NCBI GenBank assembly: GCA_001632425.1
Contig: KV425559.1
Span: 1-64,000 of the forward strand
DNA length: 64,000 nucleotides
Reading direction: 5' to 3'
From: Neolentinus lepideus HHB14362 ss-1
Lineage: Eukaryota > Basidiomycota > Agaricomycetes > Gloeophyllales > Gloeophyllaceae
Made by a program: the position numbers and the translations under genes. Below the pieces are notes generated by a model that did no database searches, had not been told where the DNA came from, and saw nothing but the letters and a program-made list of their open reading frames with translations. Shown piece by piece: positions 21,519 to 34,479 of the stretch; within the stretch, counting starts at the first letter, position 1; each line of letters opens with the position of its first letter.

Positions 21519-23156
21519 GTCGGCAGGCGCCTTGACGAAGTAAAATCCACGATCCAAGTCTGATCAGTCGGGTGGTCTCTCGGCAGATGCCGGTGGCAGT
21601 GACACGCACGAGCTCGAGTCTCGTAGCTCTGAGCTGCATCTTACCTCGCAGAGGGTTTTGACACCTACTTTCAAACTTATAAGACGTTGTTTGCCATGAA
21701 GACCTATGCAATGTAATCAGACACAACAGGGAATGTGCTCAACACTTGCTCCGACGTAACTATAAACAGAATAGAGTCACCCAAGCGTGGAACAAGCCAC
21801 AGACATAATATAGAGGTGTGTCCTGAGGGGAAGGGAAACTAAACCCTCATTGAGCTATTATATATTTCGTATCCCGGTCCCGTGTGGTCTGAGTGAACTA
21901 GCTAACCCAGACTACTGATAGGTATTCACAATATCCAGCTGCTCAAGTCGGCCGTACAGAACGTTCTTTGCAGAGACTGCGATAACGGCATGTCGCAGTG
22001 TTACGCATCTATACGTAGGAGACGTCCAGCAGCTGCTGCCATGCATCGCGCGCATCAGTTGAACTCACGCTAGAGGAGGTAGATATCTCCCTGGAATCTT
22101 TCCTAGATCATGATCAGCGTAACTATCCGGATGTCAATATATCCGGGTAATAATATGCACGTTGGGAGTCAGTGGCTGCGGTTCTCACTTACATGCAATG
22201 AGTGCATCCAGATGGCTCCATCAATTCATGACATAACACAAATCTGTTGTAGTCGCGGCGAACACCTAGTCAAGGTGGCCAGCGGAAGAAAGAGGACAAG
22301 ACTCACTAATACTTTGCTCACCTTTGGTTGCATAGCTACCTGAAATGCACTAAAGAATTAATAAATCATCACCTTCCCTTGAAATCAGAAAACGGCGCAG
22401 TGACGGCTACTACTTGACGGAGAATAGATGGCAGAAGTCAACCGGACAGGTCTCTGAATGCAGGACTGGGCACGATTCTGCCCAGTGAGTTCATCAAGGA
22501 CATGTCCAGCAGATTCTACCATATATAAAAATCCATCCAGGGAATACCAAAGCCCATAGATCCTTCGGACGAGCGCTATCGACAACCGGGCTTAGTCACC
22601 TTGACATGGCAATGGGTCTGCTTCCTACATCATTACTAAGAATCTGTATCGCCTTTGCCAGGATGTAGGAGGTATTTGTCAGAGATTTATGTATGCATGA
22701 TGTAGAGCCTGGCCACGGTAGTCCTCGACCAGCAGAGGAGCTATATTAATGGGGCATTCGGGGTCCATTCTGCAACGAGCGCACCTTTTCAGTCTGCTCT
22801 TTGCTTCTATCTCCAGCATGCTCTTCTACGGATGCAGAACAATATCTCGCAAACTGTCAACGGCGTCTAGTATCCAGCGCATCGCGGAGAAGCGCAGGCA
22901 CCCCAGCTGCAACACCGACGGCTATACCCTCGTGACCAACTTGTTGAAGTCGGTGCGAGAATGACGTTCCATCTGCCAGTGGTATCACTGCGCAGATGTG
23001 CGTACACTTGCGCGCAGGCCTCAGTAGTAACTTATAAGTACAAGTATTGTGAGGGTCTCGTTATGCGGTGCGTGTTCTATAGAAAGAATGCATTGGAAGC
23101 GAACAAAACCATTGCCGATGCGTTGCGAGGGCTGACACTGCGCGAACCGCCTCGGC
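21519..23156. other. Intergenic region between ADE8 and the GPI-protein gene
   Basis: Over 1.6 kb only short ORFs (up to 82 aa) occur, on both strands and without recognisable domains. I see no supported gene. Confidence 0.4.
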
Positions 23157-23164
23157 TATTTATA
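23157..23164 (+). promoter_or_regulatory. TATA-like box of the GPI-protein gene
   Basis: TATTTATA lies about 200 bp before the ATG at 23361, followed by a pyrimidine-rich leader. Confidence 0.45.
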
Positions 23165-23360
23165 CGACCTTTAAACACGGTCGTGGCCCCCCGCATTTCC
23201 TTTCTTACTGGCTCTGCGAGCGAGACCTGCGCATTCCTATTCAGCTGCTTTAAATTCTTGGTAAAACTATACCGTTGCGGGATCACGGTCGCTTTCACCT
23301 CTTGTTTCATCGACTTTGCCCTTCTTTATTTCTCAAGTACTTGCAACGTCTCGTCCGATC

Positions 23361-24340
23361 ATGAAGACCATCGCTACATTGACCTCTGTGATTCTGGCTG
23401 TTAATCTAGTGTCCGCACAGTAAGTCTCTTCCGCATTTCTCCCTCACATACCAAAACCCAATACATCGTCCAAAAGGTCACTCTCCTCTGGCTGCATCTC
23501 CACTTTGACTTCCCTCGTAGCAAACCCCGAATTCGCCTGCCTCAATGCGCAAGCTCTCATCCCGCTCGCGACGAATCCCACTCAGTCCGTGATCACGCCT
23601 GTGAATCAGTGGCTCCAGGGTATGTGCTCGCAACCAGCGTGCACGAACGACGTGATTTCTGCTGCCGTGTCTAATGTCACGACCGGATGCCAGAGCGATC
23701 TTGAGGCGCACGGTTTGCAGACCTCGAGCAGCGCGCTGTCGCTCGTGACCCCCGTTATTCAGCTCGCTTACCCGTCCGTTAGGCAGATTGCGTGTCTGCA
23801 GGAGTGCGTGCGCTTCCAATCCCCGTAACCTCCTGTAACGTATACTAACTAGACACTCTAGTGCAAACGACGGTAATGTGATGTGCGCCACCGAGCTCTT
23901 AACTGATCTGCAAGACTCCGTCGGCACCCTCTCGGTCGACAAAGTCATACAAGTCGCCACACAGGTATCTTCGAGCGGAATCTCGACCCTCCCCTCAAAT
24001 GTTACCTGCTCGAACTGCGTCAAGCAGGCATATAACATTGCAAACAAGGCGTTCCCTGCGCGGGCGAGCCAGGCAAGCTCTGTGTTGTCGGGGCAGTGTG
24101 GGGCATCATTCGTTGGTAAGCACAGATTCTTTCGTCGGGATTCCGGTGCTTGACTAATTCAATTCAATAGACGGTGCGCAGCCTTCAGGTGTCGTGGAGA
24201 TCGCGTCCACGGCGTCCGCGGCTGCGACGTCGAAGAGCGCAGCGGTGGGCCGTGCTTCCCTTGTGTCTAGCAGCAGTATTTTTGGCATAGCTGCCACATC
24301 ATTAGTCGCGGTGTTCTCTGCTTTCGTTGTGCTCGCATAA
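23361..24340 (+). CDS. Secreted GPI-anchored surface protein with paired cysteines
   Basis: Four exons: 23361-23419, 23477-23803, 23862-24115, 24171-24340. The start MKTIATLTSVILAVNLVSAQ is a signal peptide. The mature part has two similar Cys-containing modules: SGCIS...FACLNAQ...MCSQPACTNDV...TTGCQSDL, then QECDANDGNVMCATELL...VTCSNCVKQAYNIA...SGQCGASF. A Ser/Ala-rich linker (TASAAATSKSAAVG) is followed by a hydrophobic tail GIAATSLVAVFSAFVVLA with no charged end, which is a GPI-anchor signal. N-glycosylation sites are visible (VSNVTTG, PSNVTCS). The layout resembles basidiomycete cell-surface proteins of the DUF7729 type; that family name is from memory and unverified. It likely sits on the plasma membrane or cell wall; its molecular role is unknown. 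Confidence 0.85.
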
Positions 24341-24642
24341 ATTTCATGACACAGATTATAATGATACAAAGGACGTTGCAACACAGGACTAGTAATTCAT
24401 GCAACGGACGGACTTGTCTACACTATGTACTTACTTTCCGGAATGCGCAGCTAGTAGTATTAATCATATAACATTGTATTGCTCGATGCAAGAGTTTGTT
24501 GAGCTTACCTCCAAGCGAGACTTCGATGATTTTAGCCACCTACGCCACATCATGTGACCTGCTATTCCCTCGTGCATGTGCATGCCTGCTACTTCCCTTG
24601 AGCCTCGCGATTGATGCGCTAACACCTTTTCGTTCCATATCC

Positions 24643-27600
24643 ATGATGGATGCCTCCAGCAGCGTACTCCGACCGCGATCATTCGACCTCCCGAAGGCAG
24701 GGCCTGAGACCGACCTCGCGGAATGGACAAGCAGAATCAAGGCGCTGCAGCGACAGGTCGACGAAGATGAAGAGACAGAGCAGAGGAAGCTGGAGGAGGA
24801 GATTGCTGCTAGCCGGCTTGCACGGCAGCGGAGGAGCGCGATGTATGCGAGTCCGAGGACGGCGGGAAGTGCGACGGAGTTAGGTGAGTGGATTCAGTGA
24901 CTATCGTAGTGATGGTAGAATTGACTCGGGTTTGGGTCCATCTGAGGGGTAGGGAGAGCTGAGACACTGGCCTCTCCGTTAAGGGCAGGGTTTACGAGTC
25001 AACAGAATGTGCCGGAGGATATGAAGACTATTGCAGATATGCAGAAGCACCAGGACGATGCACTGCTGAAGCTCATGGGTCCCTCTAGCACAAGTCTGCC
25101 TTCCGCAAGAGAAACGTCGAGTATTGCGTCGTCCCCACCAACAGCGTCCCGACCGCCTATCTCTCAACCGAAACCAGAACCTATTTCTCTTGCTCAGTTC
25201 ATGGGCGGTCGCGCAACAGGTCCTCGTCTCAATAAGCATACTGCTCAGCAGGACGCACACGACCCTACGCAGTTCGAACAGCGTACTCTGCAAAGCATCA
25301 AAGCGCCGCACCCAGTCTTTGGTCGTGGTGGAGTTGCTATGCCCGGTCTGACAGGGAAAGGACGAATACCCGCTCCTGTATCTCCGGAACCGGTGCATCG
25401 TGAAGAACCTGTCCCATCTCCAGCCTCTCAGAGGGAGCGGAGAGTCAGTACGCCGTCTGTTGCGAGACGGTACGTGGAGAAGCTAGAGGAAAAAGCTTCA
25501 AAGCCGCAACAGACCGCCGAGAAGGATCGAGTACATGAACGGACGATTAACATGCCTACTGGTAGTGCACCGTTAAAGCGAGTCTCTTCTCCGTCATCCG
25601 AGCCCAAGCCTGAACTTGTCCGCCGTCCAATATCGCACTCCCCTATCCCCGCGCGGCGCTCTTCTACACCATCGGATGGGAGGATCACTCCCGCTCCCGC
25701 GAAATCGCCGTCTTCACCTACGCATTCAATTGCGAGTACATATGCCACCCCATCGCGTCCATTCACTCCTGCACAGTCAACGACGTCCATTACATCCTCC
25801 CCGCCCACACCAAGCAAGATACCGATTACCACTCCCTCCCTCGCCCGGCCGAAGCAGCCTGACCCTCAGCCATCCGCCTTCAGACCTCAAATAATCCCAT
25901 CGCAGAGATCCTCCCCGGCGTTCTTGCGTCCCCCACCAGAGAAGCAGCCCACGCCTAGTCTGAGCAGACTCAAGGGACGGGGATTCGTGCAGAGCATGGT
26001 CAAGGCTAGCAGTGAGCTTGGTCAGGCTACCACGGGCTCAGCGCCGACATCGCCTTCGTTTGCCCAGGGTAAGGGGTCTGGCGGTAAGAGATTGTCGAAT
26101 GTGCTTGATCGCTGGCCAGCGGCTACGAGTTCGATCGCGTCATCTCCACCTCCGCCTATTTCTCCTAAGCCGGCGCCGATGAGGAAGTCGTTCAGCGTAG
26201 ATCCTACATCGACTAGTACCCGCGAACCGCAAGTCATCAAGCCCATGCCTACAGGGCGGTCGCTCAGGTCTGCGCCTTCGATGCCGAACATCTCTGCAAA
26301 GGCCGCGAAGGACGACGGTCCTGGTTTGGGGTCGTCAAATACGATGATTTCGTATATCAAGCCTGTGAAGACTGGTGATGCGCCTCCTACATCAAGACCG
26401 GTGTCGGCGCCACCGCACGATATCGACGAAAAAGGTGTGCGGGTCAAGAGTCATCGAACAGGTGGGAGTGTAGCTGTCGCGGGAACGCCATCGTCGGGGA
26501 AGCCATTAAGTCATGTGCGTCCATTTTGGTAATTGCGTTTCCTGTTGTAGATTACATGTTCTATTCTATCCTACAGTCCTAGATCTTATTTTGTGCATTA
26601 CTACTGCATATGATTCTATTGATTTTCTATCTTGACTTTGCTTGGATCCTTGTGAGAGTTGGCGTGTTCTGACATGCTCTACAGCCGACAAAAGACCGAG
26701 TGAAACCACGCCGGAAGGGCAAGGATGGCAAGCCGAGCAAGATTGAGGCGACTGCTGCGATACTCGAAGAGCCGGAAACTAAATTACGAGACACAGCAGT
26801 TCCTCCTATCCAGGTAACACCGTCTCTAGAGGCTGCGTATCGCCTAGAAGCACCGGAACCAGATGCCGCTCGTGCACGTACACCTCCTAGCCCCAAAATC
26901 ATTCCCCCCAAGGAAGAAAGGAAGGAGCCATCTGCACCGTCGGAGGGTAGCGCTGGGCGCGTCACAGACCGATGGACTAACGGAGGGGTCATCGGTGTGA
27001 AGCCTATTGTATCTGCAGGGCGGGTGAGCCCTCAACCTCCAAAATCACCTCAGCCGAAGGGCATGGTGGGGAGACAAGCTCTACCTGGGTTAGCCATCGT
27101 TCCCTTACCCTCGACTCCTGCACAACAGAAGGAAGAGCGATCCGCCGTTCCCCTGCCCTCGACTCCTGCACAGCAGAAGGAAGAGCGACCCCCTGTAGTG
27201 ACTCGCCCGAAGCACGCGCGCATACCGAGTACCGGGAATAGGGCGACGGTCATGGACGTGGCACAGGTGTTCAACGAAGTGCGCAGCAGAGAGTCGTCCG
27301 TCTCTCCTGCACCCATTTCTCCTTCTGTGCCAGAACCAGAGCCTGAACCTGAGCAGTTGCCTGAGCCAGAGCCTAAGCCCGCGCCGATTCCCAGACTTTC
27401 CCGACCACTCCCTGCTCCGCCGCTGCAGAATCGCAGGACGAGTTATGATAAGTATTCCGCTCTTATGATGCCTCCTCTTGAGGAGGAACGGACACCGGCC
27501 CCGTCGCCTGCAGGTTCTCTGGCTAGGAAGGCAGTTGCGCCTCAAGAGGATGGGGAGCCGAGTCCGACCCTAGTAGCAGAGGAGCTGAAGAGTGTTGAGA

Positions 27601-29392
27601 AGGAGGAGATTGAAGTCAAGGCCATTGAGCTCCAGCAACCGGAGAAGGAAGAGGCTGAGAAGAAGCAGATCGAATTGAAGGCATATGAGCCTCCACGACC
27701 AGATGTAGTGGAGAGTCTGGCGCTAGAACCTGCTCTTCAGGCTGCTCCCGAGGTTGTTCATTTTGGTAAGTCTTTCTTTGGTATTCAGCTGCTAGTTCTC
27801 GACAAACAACACTATCAAGATCACACCGATAGGCCTTTGCCTTCCGTTGATGTTCAAGCCCTGCTTAAGAAGAAACGTCCGACTTCTAAAGCTGACCCGA
27901 ACGACATCACTATATCAGTCGATGTCATGACCATTCTGGGCAATACGGCTGCTGCAGTGCAGAAGGATTCTCATGTCTTTTATGACACGGAAGTCCTGGC
28001 TATCATCCATCGTCACAAATCGAAGGCCAGTGGTCTTGTATCAAACAAGGTGTGGGGCTGGTGTGGTAAGAAGGCACGATTGGAGGAGCGGGAAGAACGT
28101 AAGCTACAAGAGCTGGCTAAGCGCTATGGTACTACCCTGGTATGTTTCATCTGGCGCTAAGACAGGGTAATACTGAAGTGTTTTTAGGAGCGAGTGCAGC
28201 AATACAGTGAACCTACAGAGCTCGTGCGCGTCCTCGGTGGCCGGATAGCCATCAGACAGGTGGGTTCCCTTCTATATGAAATGAGTACGCATACTGAAAA
28301 TACGCGGTAAGGGAACCCGAGAGCATTGGTCATCAGAAAACACCTGTATGCACCTTGTTCGCCGGAACCGGGGTTACATTTTCATCGATGAACATGATCT
28401 CGTAAGTATAACACTCTGTGCAGTTCATACTCACGCTGAAGGCGCGATCTGTAGAACATCAAGAACCTCTGCTCCGGTTTCAGCTATTGCCTATCAGTAC
28501 TAGGCACGTTCTACGTGTGGCACGGATGTGGTTCATTATCTCAGGAGCGGCAGGCAGCAGCGGACTATGCCAGAAGCCTTGCAGGAAGTCCAGACAGCAT
28601 CATCGAGTTGGTCGAGGGAGAAAGCGACGAAGACGAGATGTTCTGGATGATACTGGGCGACCGTGATTACGCGAAAGCCGACTACTGGAGATGGAGGGCT
28701 TCTTCGGCGAAGATTGACCCTCGGGTATGGCGCGTCGACGTGGGTGGTGGACATGAGCCGGTATGTCTTGGTTCTACCTCCGTCACTCGTACTAACATCG
28801 TCAAAGATATACCTTGTACCGTCGTTCACAGCTGAGGCAACGGTATCGGGGTTTGTCTATGTTATCGACTGCATATGGGAGTTCTTCGTCCTTGTAGGCA
28901 GCGAGGCACGAGGAAAGCGGGACGATATCAAACTAGCGCTATCGGCTGCTACGGCGAGTGGAAGTTACAGTCTTGGAAGTTGCGCCTTACTGACATCGTA
29001 CCTAGGCAATGTCCAGTCGGACAGCTGCCTCGAGACCTTTCACGCCAGCAGTTCATGTGGTAGTGTTGCCTTCACAGCTACCACTAGATTTACGGCTGAG
29101 CTTCCGAGACCTGGATGAGGAGTACTTGGTAAGTTGCGCATGACCACACCCTATGGTACTTCTGCTCTGACTCCCTGGTATGTTTATAGAATCAAGACCA
29201 TGTACCAGATCACATGCACCTCCTTACCGTAGCAGAAGCACAGGGGCAGGTCTGTCTCCATCTATAAAGGGAGGTGTCAGTAAAGCTGACTCGTATCATA
29301 TTTGACAGCTCCAGAAGTCGGACTGGGAGAAAGCTAAGCTCCAGGACCGCAATCTGCTGCCTCTGGGTGTTGATGCATCGATGTTATCTTGA
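24643..29392 (+). CDS. DUF4045 and gelsolin-repeat protein
   Basis: A large multi-exon gene encoding a Pro/Ser-rich N-terminal half (MMDASSSVLRPRSFDLPKAG, a short coiled coil near residues 25-70, DUF4045-like) and C-terminal gelsolin-like modules. Supported exons: 24643-24883, 24989-26514, 26685-27765, 27820-28139, 28188-28259, 28312-28401, 28455-28760, 28807 to about 28960, about 29009-29129, then two short exons ending at TGA 29390-29392. Gelsolin-type features are VDVMTILGNTAAAVQKDSHV, FYDTEVLAIIHRHK, GTFYVWHGCGS and FVYVIDCIWEFFVLVGSEAR. The central part contains PEPEPEPEQLPEPEPKP and a 16-residue tandem repeat. Gelsolin modules bind actin, so a cytoskeletal role is likely. The donor of the exon ending near 28960 could not be fitted in phase with a canonical GT; a small indel or an unseen mini-exon is possible. 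Confidence 0.85.
27106..27195 (+). repeat. In-frame 48-bp tandem repeat within the gelsolin gene
   Basis: Two adjacent copies encode VPLPSTPAQQKEER followed by a variable pair. Synonymous differences show that it is not brand new. Confidence 0.85.
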
Positions 29393-30384
29393 ACTATTTT
29401 GGACTCAATTGATATTATTACCATCTTGAGTACATACCTCTCTATAATCAACTCTTCTGGATGTTGTGCTTGAAATATGTCAAGAGGCATTCCACGAACG
29501 CCGCAACGCCAGATATCCACGAAGACGTGATGTCCGTACTGCGCAGGAGTCCAGTAAACCCCTGTTAAACACGGTCGATACTAGACGGGTACTTGCGTGG
29601 TTCAACTGGTCTCAATTGCAAGGTCAGTCTGGTCAACTTATGTTTGCGACTTCTAAGGCGGTATGGTAATATGGACCTGTGGGCATGCGCTGAAGCGCCA
29701 CACAGAACAAGTATACCCAAACAAAGGACGTCCATATAGCTGTCAGCAACTCAGATATACCGTATTCTGGCAGCGTCGATCAGTTTGACTTGGCAAAATC
29801 AAAACACCACGGAACTCGTGCATCCAAGTACTTACTCTCTGATTCCTTTAATCCTTTGCGGTATCGGAGCCGAATTTGAAGAAAAGCGACCGAAGTGTAC
29901 TGTTGCACCTCAACTGAACGCTTTCAAGATGATTTTGGTCTCGGACCAAGTACGGCATCTGCTCAGGCAACGCTCAGTCCCCCTCTGAAGGAAAGGAGGT
30001 ACGGTCATTAAGCCATAGCATGTGGTATCTCTTGAAGCCTTGATATTTTTGCATCAAGTGACTAACATTATCGGTCCATGGGAGAGGAAGCCAGAGAAGT
30101 TCGCCTTTCCCCTGATATACCGTCTCACAGGCCTAGGCAATCGAGCGACCCGCTTGCCGCCCCGGTCAGCCATCTTTACGCGTATTCAGGTTCAGACCAC
30201 TGTCTGCTATTTATCGGCCATGTCTCCAATCGATCACCTGTCCTTGTTTTTTGGACTTCTTATTTCGTTTCTGGTTTGCTTCTTCTCTATCTCCCTGCAA
30301 AGTATCGGAGTACTTATAGCTGGATGCTGAGCCTCGCTGTTGATCAGTGCTAGCTCTCCCATCCTACCTCCGGTCGTCTCCAAG
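29393..30384 (+). repeat. Intergenic, then duplicated GH17 5' flank
   Basis: The first 250 bp show nothing. From about 29650 the sequence matches 1088-1745 inverted. It contains a TATA-like CTATTTATCGG near 30207 and a conserved ATG-proximal leader. No separate intact gene is seen. Confidence 0.6.
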
Positions 30385-31800
30385 ATGAGGCTGTTGCTGC
30401 ACGCCCTTGGTTACTTTGTCGCGCTCTTTGTTGTTGACTTGGTTTATACTACTCCACTGGATTTCCCGGACCGTGCACTGTCGCTCAGGGATCTTGAAGG
30501 ACGTCAAGACTCTGGAGGACTCTCTGCCCCATTGTGTTTTCCTGCGCTTGGATTCCCTAAACCTCCTGTGCCCCCACCGGACAATACGCACTGGTGGTGC
30601 GATCCTGCAACGGAGTACGCCTTTGTTGGGTTCAGTTATGAAGTGACCGATTGTAAGCCATTAATGACGAGCAGTACAGCGTAACTTCACCTCACCGTCC
30701 ACAGGTCAAAGCCGAGAGCGCCTCATCGAGGAGTTCCGAGATATACGGTACCACTTCAATTCCCGTTACATCCGTCTGTATGGTGCTTGCGATCGAGAAG
30801 GCTTCTAGTAAGCGTGTTCCACCCACACACGGCCTATTACAGGTGACAACGTGTGACCTTTGCAGCGATGATATTGTCGCCGCGGCTTGGGAGAACTCCC
30901 TCGGCGTCCACGCACTTGTCTGGGCAAGTCACTTACGCTTATGTTTCCCGGACTACTCGGACTTACTAATCTTGGGCATCACCCAGTTCGGCTTCGACGG
31001 TTCAGACATCTGGATATCTCGACGTGACACTCTCTTTGCCGCCCTCCACTCCAACCCTCTAGCCAAGTTCGTCACGCGTGGCGTTCAATTCGGCTCGGAA
31101 CCACTCTACGATAACGTCCTGCCCCACCAACAGCTGGCGCAGCAGGTTATCCTGGCAAAGCAGAACCTGAGCAGCTTGAATATTCCGGTTACTGTTAGCG
31201 AGCTCGCATACGGCTATCAGGAGCGTGGGGGCGCGCAGGATGTGCTTGATGCGGTTGACTTCATTAATATTCACATGTTGCCGTTCTTCTCGCAGAACGC
31301 TAGCACTGGTCAGTCTTTCCTACTGGTATAATTGTGACTCGAGAGTAAAGTTCTCGTAGCGAAGAACGCATGGCCGCTGGTGTTGAATGATCTTGATTGG
31401 TTTATTGAACACGGGAATGGGAAGAAGATGTACTTCGACGAAGTGAGTATCGGATATTTGGGGTCTTTATGTCCATTAACAGGTGTATGTGTGCTCAGAA
31501 TGGCTGGCCATCAGTAACCTCCCCCAGCGTGCAGCCCAACAGCCCCTATGCCGTGGCCGATGTCCAGAACGAACATGCACGTACCCTTCACTCGTCTGCC
31601 TGCGATTTGCACTCACCTATTCGCGTGGACAGGATTACTTTGTGCTCCTCGACCAGCACTGCGAAGACCTCAAAAAGGTCGAAGGCGGCGGGATCGGCTG
31701 GTTCGCACACATATATTCGGACTACATGGAGCCTGGATATGGGATATACAACAGCTCGATGCAGATCAAATTTCCGTTCAGTCCTAGGACAGCGTGCTAA
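30385..31800 (+). CDS. Secreted GH17 glucan endo-1,3-beta-glucosidase
   Basis: It hydrolyses beta-1,3-glucan, probably in the cell wall. Exons: 30385-30652, 30705-30807, 30866-30923, 30987-31308, 31360-31442, 31499 to about 31588, about 31633-31800. The start MRLLLHALGYFVALFVVDLV is a signal peptide. Family motifs are THWWCDPATEYAFVGFSYEV, RYIRLYGACDREGFYDD, the proton donor Glu in VQFGSEPLYDNVL, VTVSELAYGYQ, FINIHMLPFFSQNAST and the nucleophile Glu in YFDENGWPS, followed by FVLLDQHCED and GIGWFAHIYSD. Exon 3 ends with a GC donor (TGG|GCAAGT), where the left copy has GT. The last junction (NEHA|DYFVLL) does not fit a canonical donor in phase exactly, so the boundary is uncertain by one codon. 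Its paralogue at 1-1087 is dead. A compact gene with all catalytic residues, so probably active. Confidence 0.88.
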
Positions 31801-32613
31801 AGATTGTTCTATGATTGGTATGACGTTCTCTGTTCATAGTTTCGTTCCGTAGTTTCCTGTTGTCCTTTATATCATGCAGCCTGTAGAAAACTGTATCCGT
31901 ACGCTTTGTCGCTCTTGATAGCAATGTTGTTCGACTGCAAACATCCAATAAATACGTACCCCAGCTTTGCTTCCGCGATCGGAGACTCGTGCGTATCACA
32001 GCCACCAGACGGAGTGGATCGAGACTCTCCAAGAGGGAGAGCTGTGTCTACCGTACTTACTGTACACTCTGAGGCAACACCCGAATATTTCATGAGTCTA
32101 AACTTACGACTCCGTGTCCTGTCGGTCCAAGGACATCGGGACACGATCACGTGGCTGATCAATCTACTCCCGTCTGACACACTAGGTCGCCCACAGCTGT
32201 CCACTCCACCAGTAAAAAGCGTGGCTTAGGCAAATCACATCATGCAGCGAGGATATTATAGTGCCAATACACCAATAAACCAGTTATCAGAGCTGTCAAT
32301 GGTCCGATACATGCGGACAAAGGGATTGTGGCATGTTCTGATTACCACTTCAGGCGAAATCAGTGGCATTTTCCCACTTCCCGCCTGCATTAAAGGCTCG
32401 CCTCCCTGCTCTCCTCTCTTCACTGCTTCGAAATCTCAACAGCGGCCCTTCTGTGTATCATACCTTGCTTCCACATCACTGCATACACCTTTACCTGGGT
32501 AACACACTATCCCCAAGACTCTGCCTCCACTCCAGATCACTTAGGGCGTCTGCCACACCTGCCACACCACATCAACTACGCACTATTGTCGTCGAAACAG
32601 CAACTCAAGACTA
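31801..32613 (+). promoter_or_regulatory. Promoter region of member E
   Basis: It is homologous to the upstream regions of A and F. Present are CACGTG at 32148-32153, the family element (here CGCCCACAGCTGTCCAC, 32188-32204, 410 bp before the ATG), and TGATTACC...GGCGAAATCAGTGGCATTTT with GCATTAAAGGCTCGCC near 32388-32403. The TATA box seen in A and F is not preserved. Confidence 0.6.
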
Positions 32614-34479
32614 ATGAGCTACGGCATCAACAGAAACTATTCTAGGGTGCAGATTGAGTCCGAGCCATGGGGCGTCGAGGAGGGATCGAAGCGCGGGTTC
32701 CCCACATCCAACAAGCGAGAGGTGGAGTACCACCCTCCACCGCGGCCTGCGATCACACACCCAAGCTCTGCTGCAAACACAGCAGCTGCAAGCCAACGCC
32801 CACAGCAAGCAGCCCAGTCATCTTGCCATACACACGGTGACTCTTGGAAAGAGGTATCACCCGGAGTCCTGTCAGACGGTAGATGGACCAGAGATCATCC
32901 CCTCTTCCATAGTTATATTAGCATAGTGAAGAAGAAATATGGAGCCAGCGTGCAGGTGGACGGCCTCGACACTTCGGGCCTCAACGCTTTTCCCGTCCCC
33001 TCGGATCCACGAATCTACGCATTGGCCGCCATATGCAAAGAACCTTATCCAGATGACCCAGCATGGTGGATATTCTTCAAGGCCAGACGCTGGAAAGAGT
33101 CCCAAATAATAATAAACACAGAGCTCCATGGTACGTCTTGCTTCTGCACCTGCGGCTCACTCGATAATAGCATGAGCTCTTTCAGTGAAGCGCAGCATCT
33201 TTGGCGGCATCTATTTCGACGATGGCTTGGAGTCCAGAGTACGCGGCAACCATAGCAACTGGGCCGACAAAGTCCCAGAAGCGGACTGGCTCCTACCCAA
33301 AGCGAGGGCCAAGAGGACGCATCCAGCGAGAGTGTCGAACGGAAGTTCGACGAGATGGAACACGCTGTAGACGACGCTGACCCAAACACGGAGGCGGGTG
33401 CCAGCTCAGTTCCTGTATCAAGAAAACGACGCCGCCGGTTCAAGCTTACGCTCCCGATGAAGTATAAGATTGCAAAGAATACGGAAGAGCCTATGCAGAA
33501 CACTGTCGTGGACGACGATGCTACGGAAAATCTCATCGACTCTGATGAAACCATGATTGACATCATCGGTGATGTGCCTCTAGCTTCTCCTCCTCAGAAA
33601 TCCACAAAGGCTACAGTGAGGGTTGGCAAGGATGTGCAGAATCCTACTCGTTTCGGTGCGCGTATGCACGCGAAGAATAATGTAGCCTCTGGGGCCGATA
33701 TTGAGGAGCCGTCAGTTGCTGAGAATAAGCCCGCTGCCGCCACCTCAAACGCTGTTGACCTCGAAGCTGCGCAGATTCTACATAGTTTCAAGGTCGACAC
33801 GCAGCCAGAGATGAGTGCCTCAGGCTCTAGTACCGCCGTTAGGGTGTACGGTAGCGATGCGACTGCTGTCGCTCGCGGACCACGGGTACCGAAGACGCTG
33901 CTCACCGGCCCTGCTAACGATGTCGATGCGAAGTCCGTCACCAATTGGAATTCGAACGTTAGGGCTGATACAAAGGTGCTTGGCGTTATCCTGGAGGTGC
34001 CCAAATCGGAGAACGTCGAGGCCAGCAAGCCCAAATCCAACGAGCTTAAAACCGACGAACCAGAGCCTAAGAACACCAAAGGCAAAGGCAAGAGCAAGTT
34101 TAGTCCCAAGTCTAAGTCGAAAGACAAGGATAAAGAGAAAACCAATGCTGATGTCGATGTTGCACAAGGCGTTGGAGAGGCTATACCTGCACACCCCAAG
34201 ACCCGCACCCGTAAGACGTCCACGATAGCCAAGAAGGAGGTAGTCGTGGCGCTCGTCGAACCTGAGAGTGCGGCGTCTGAACCCGGGCCGTCTGGCGAGG
34301 AGGCGAAGAAGGCCCCATCATCCACACTTGGTCCAACCACCAGGAGAACTACCCGTACTCGCCGAAAAACACGGAAGGCAATCGAGGCTGCCGAGAATGC
34401 AGCGCAGGCTCCGAAAAGGAGATCCACTACTAGGAAGAAGGCTGCGGTCGCTGCTGCGTCGTCTACAGAGTCGAAGTGA
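32614..34479 (+). pseudogene. DGRWT-AIEAAE family, member E (single-base frameshift)
   Basis: Exon 1 (32614-33130) and the phase-1 intron are intact, with DGRWTRDHPLFHSYI, DPRIYALAAI and DPAWWIFFKAR. Exon 2 starts at 33186 with VKRSIFGGIYFDDGLESR. At about 33336-33340 the sequence has CGAACGG where member F has CGAAACGG: one A of a short run is missing. The shift produces a stop near 33370, truncating the product to about 233 residues. The original frame resumes at 33355 and stays open for 374 codons to TGA at 34479, ending RKAIEAAENAAQAPKRRSTT. The long open remainder suggests that the lesion is recent or is a sequencing error. Neighbours are GH17 upstream and member F downstream on the same strand. 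Confidence 0.75.
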
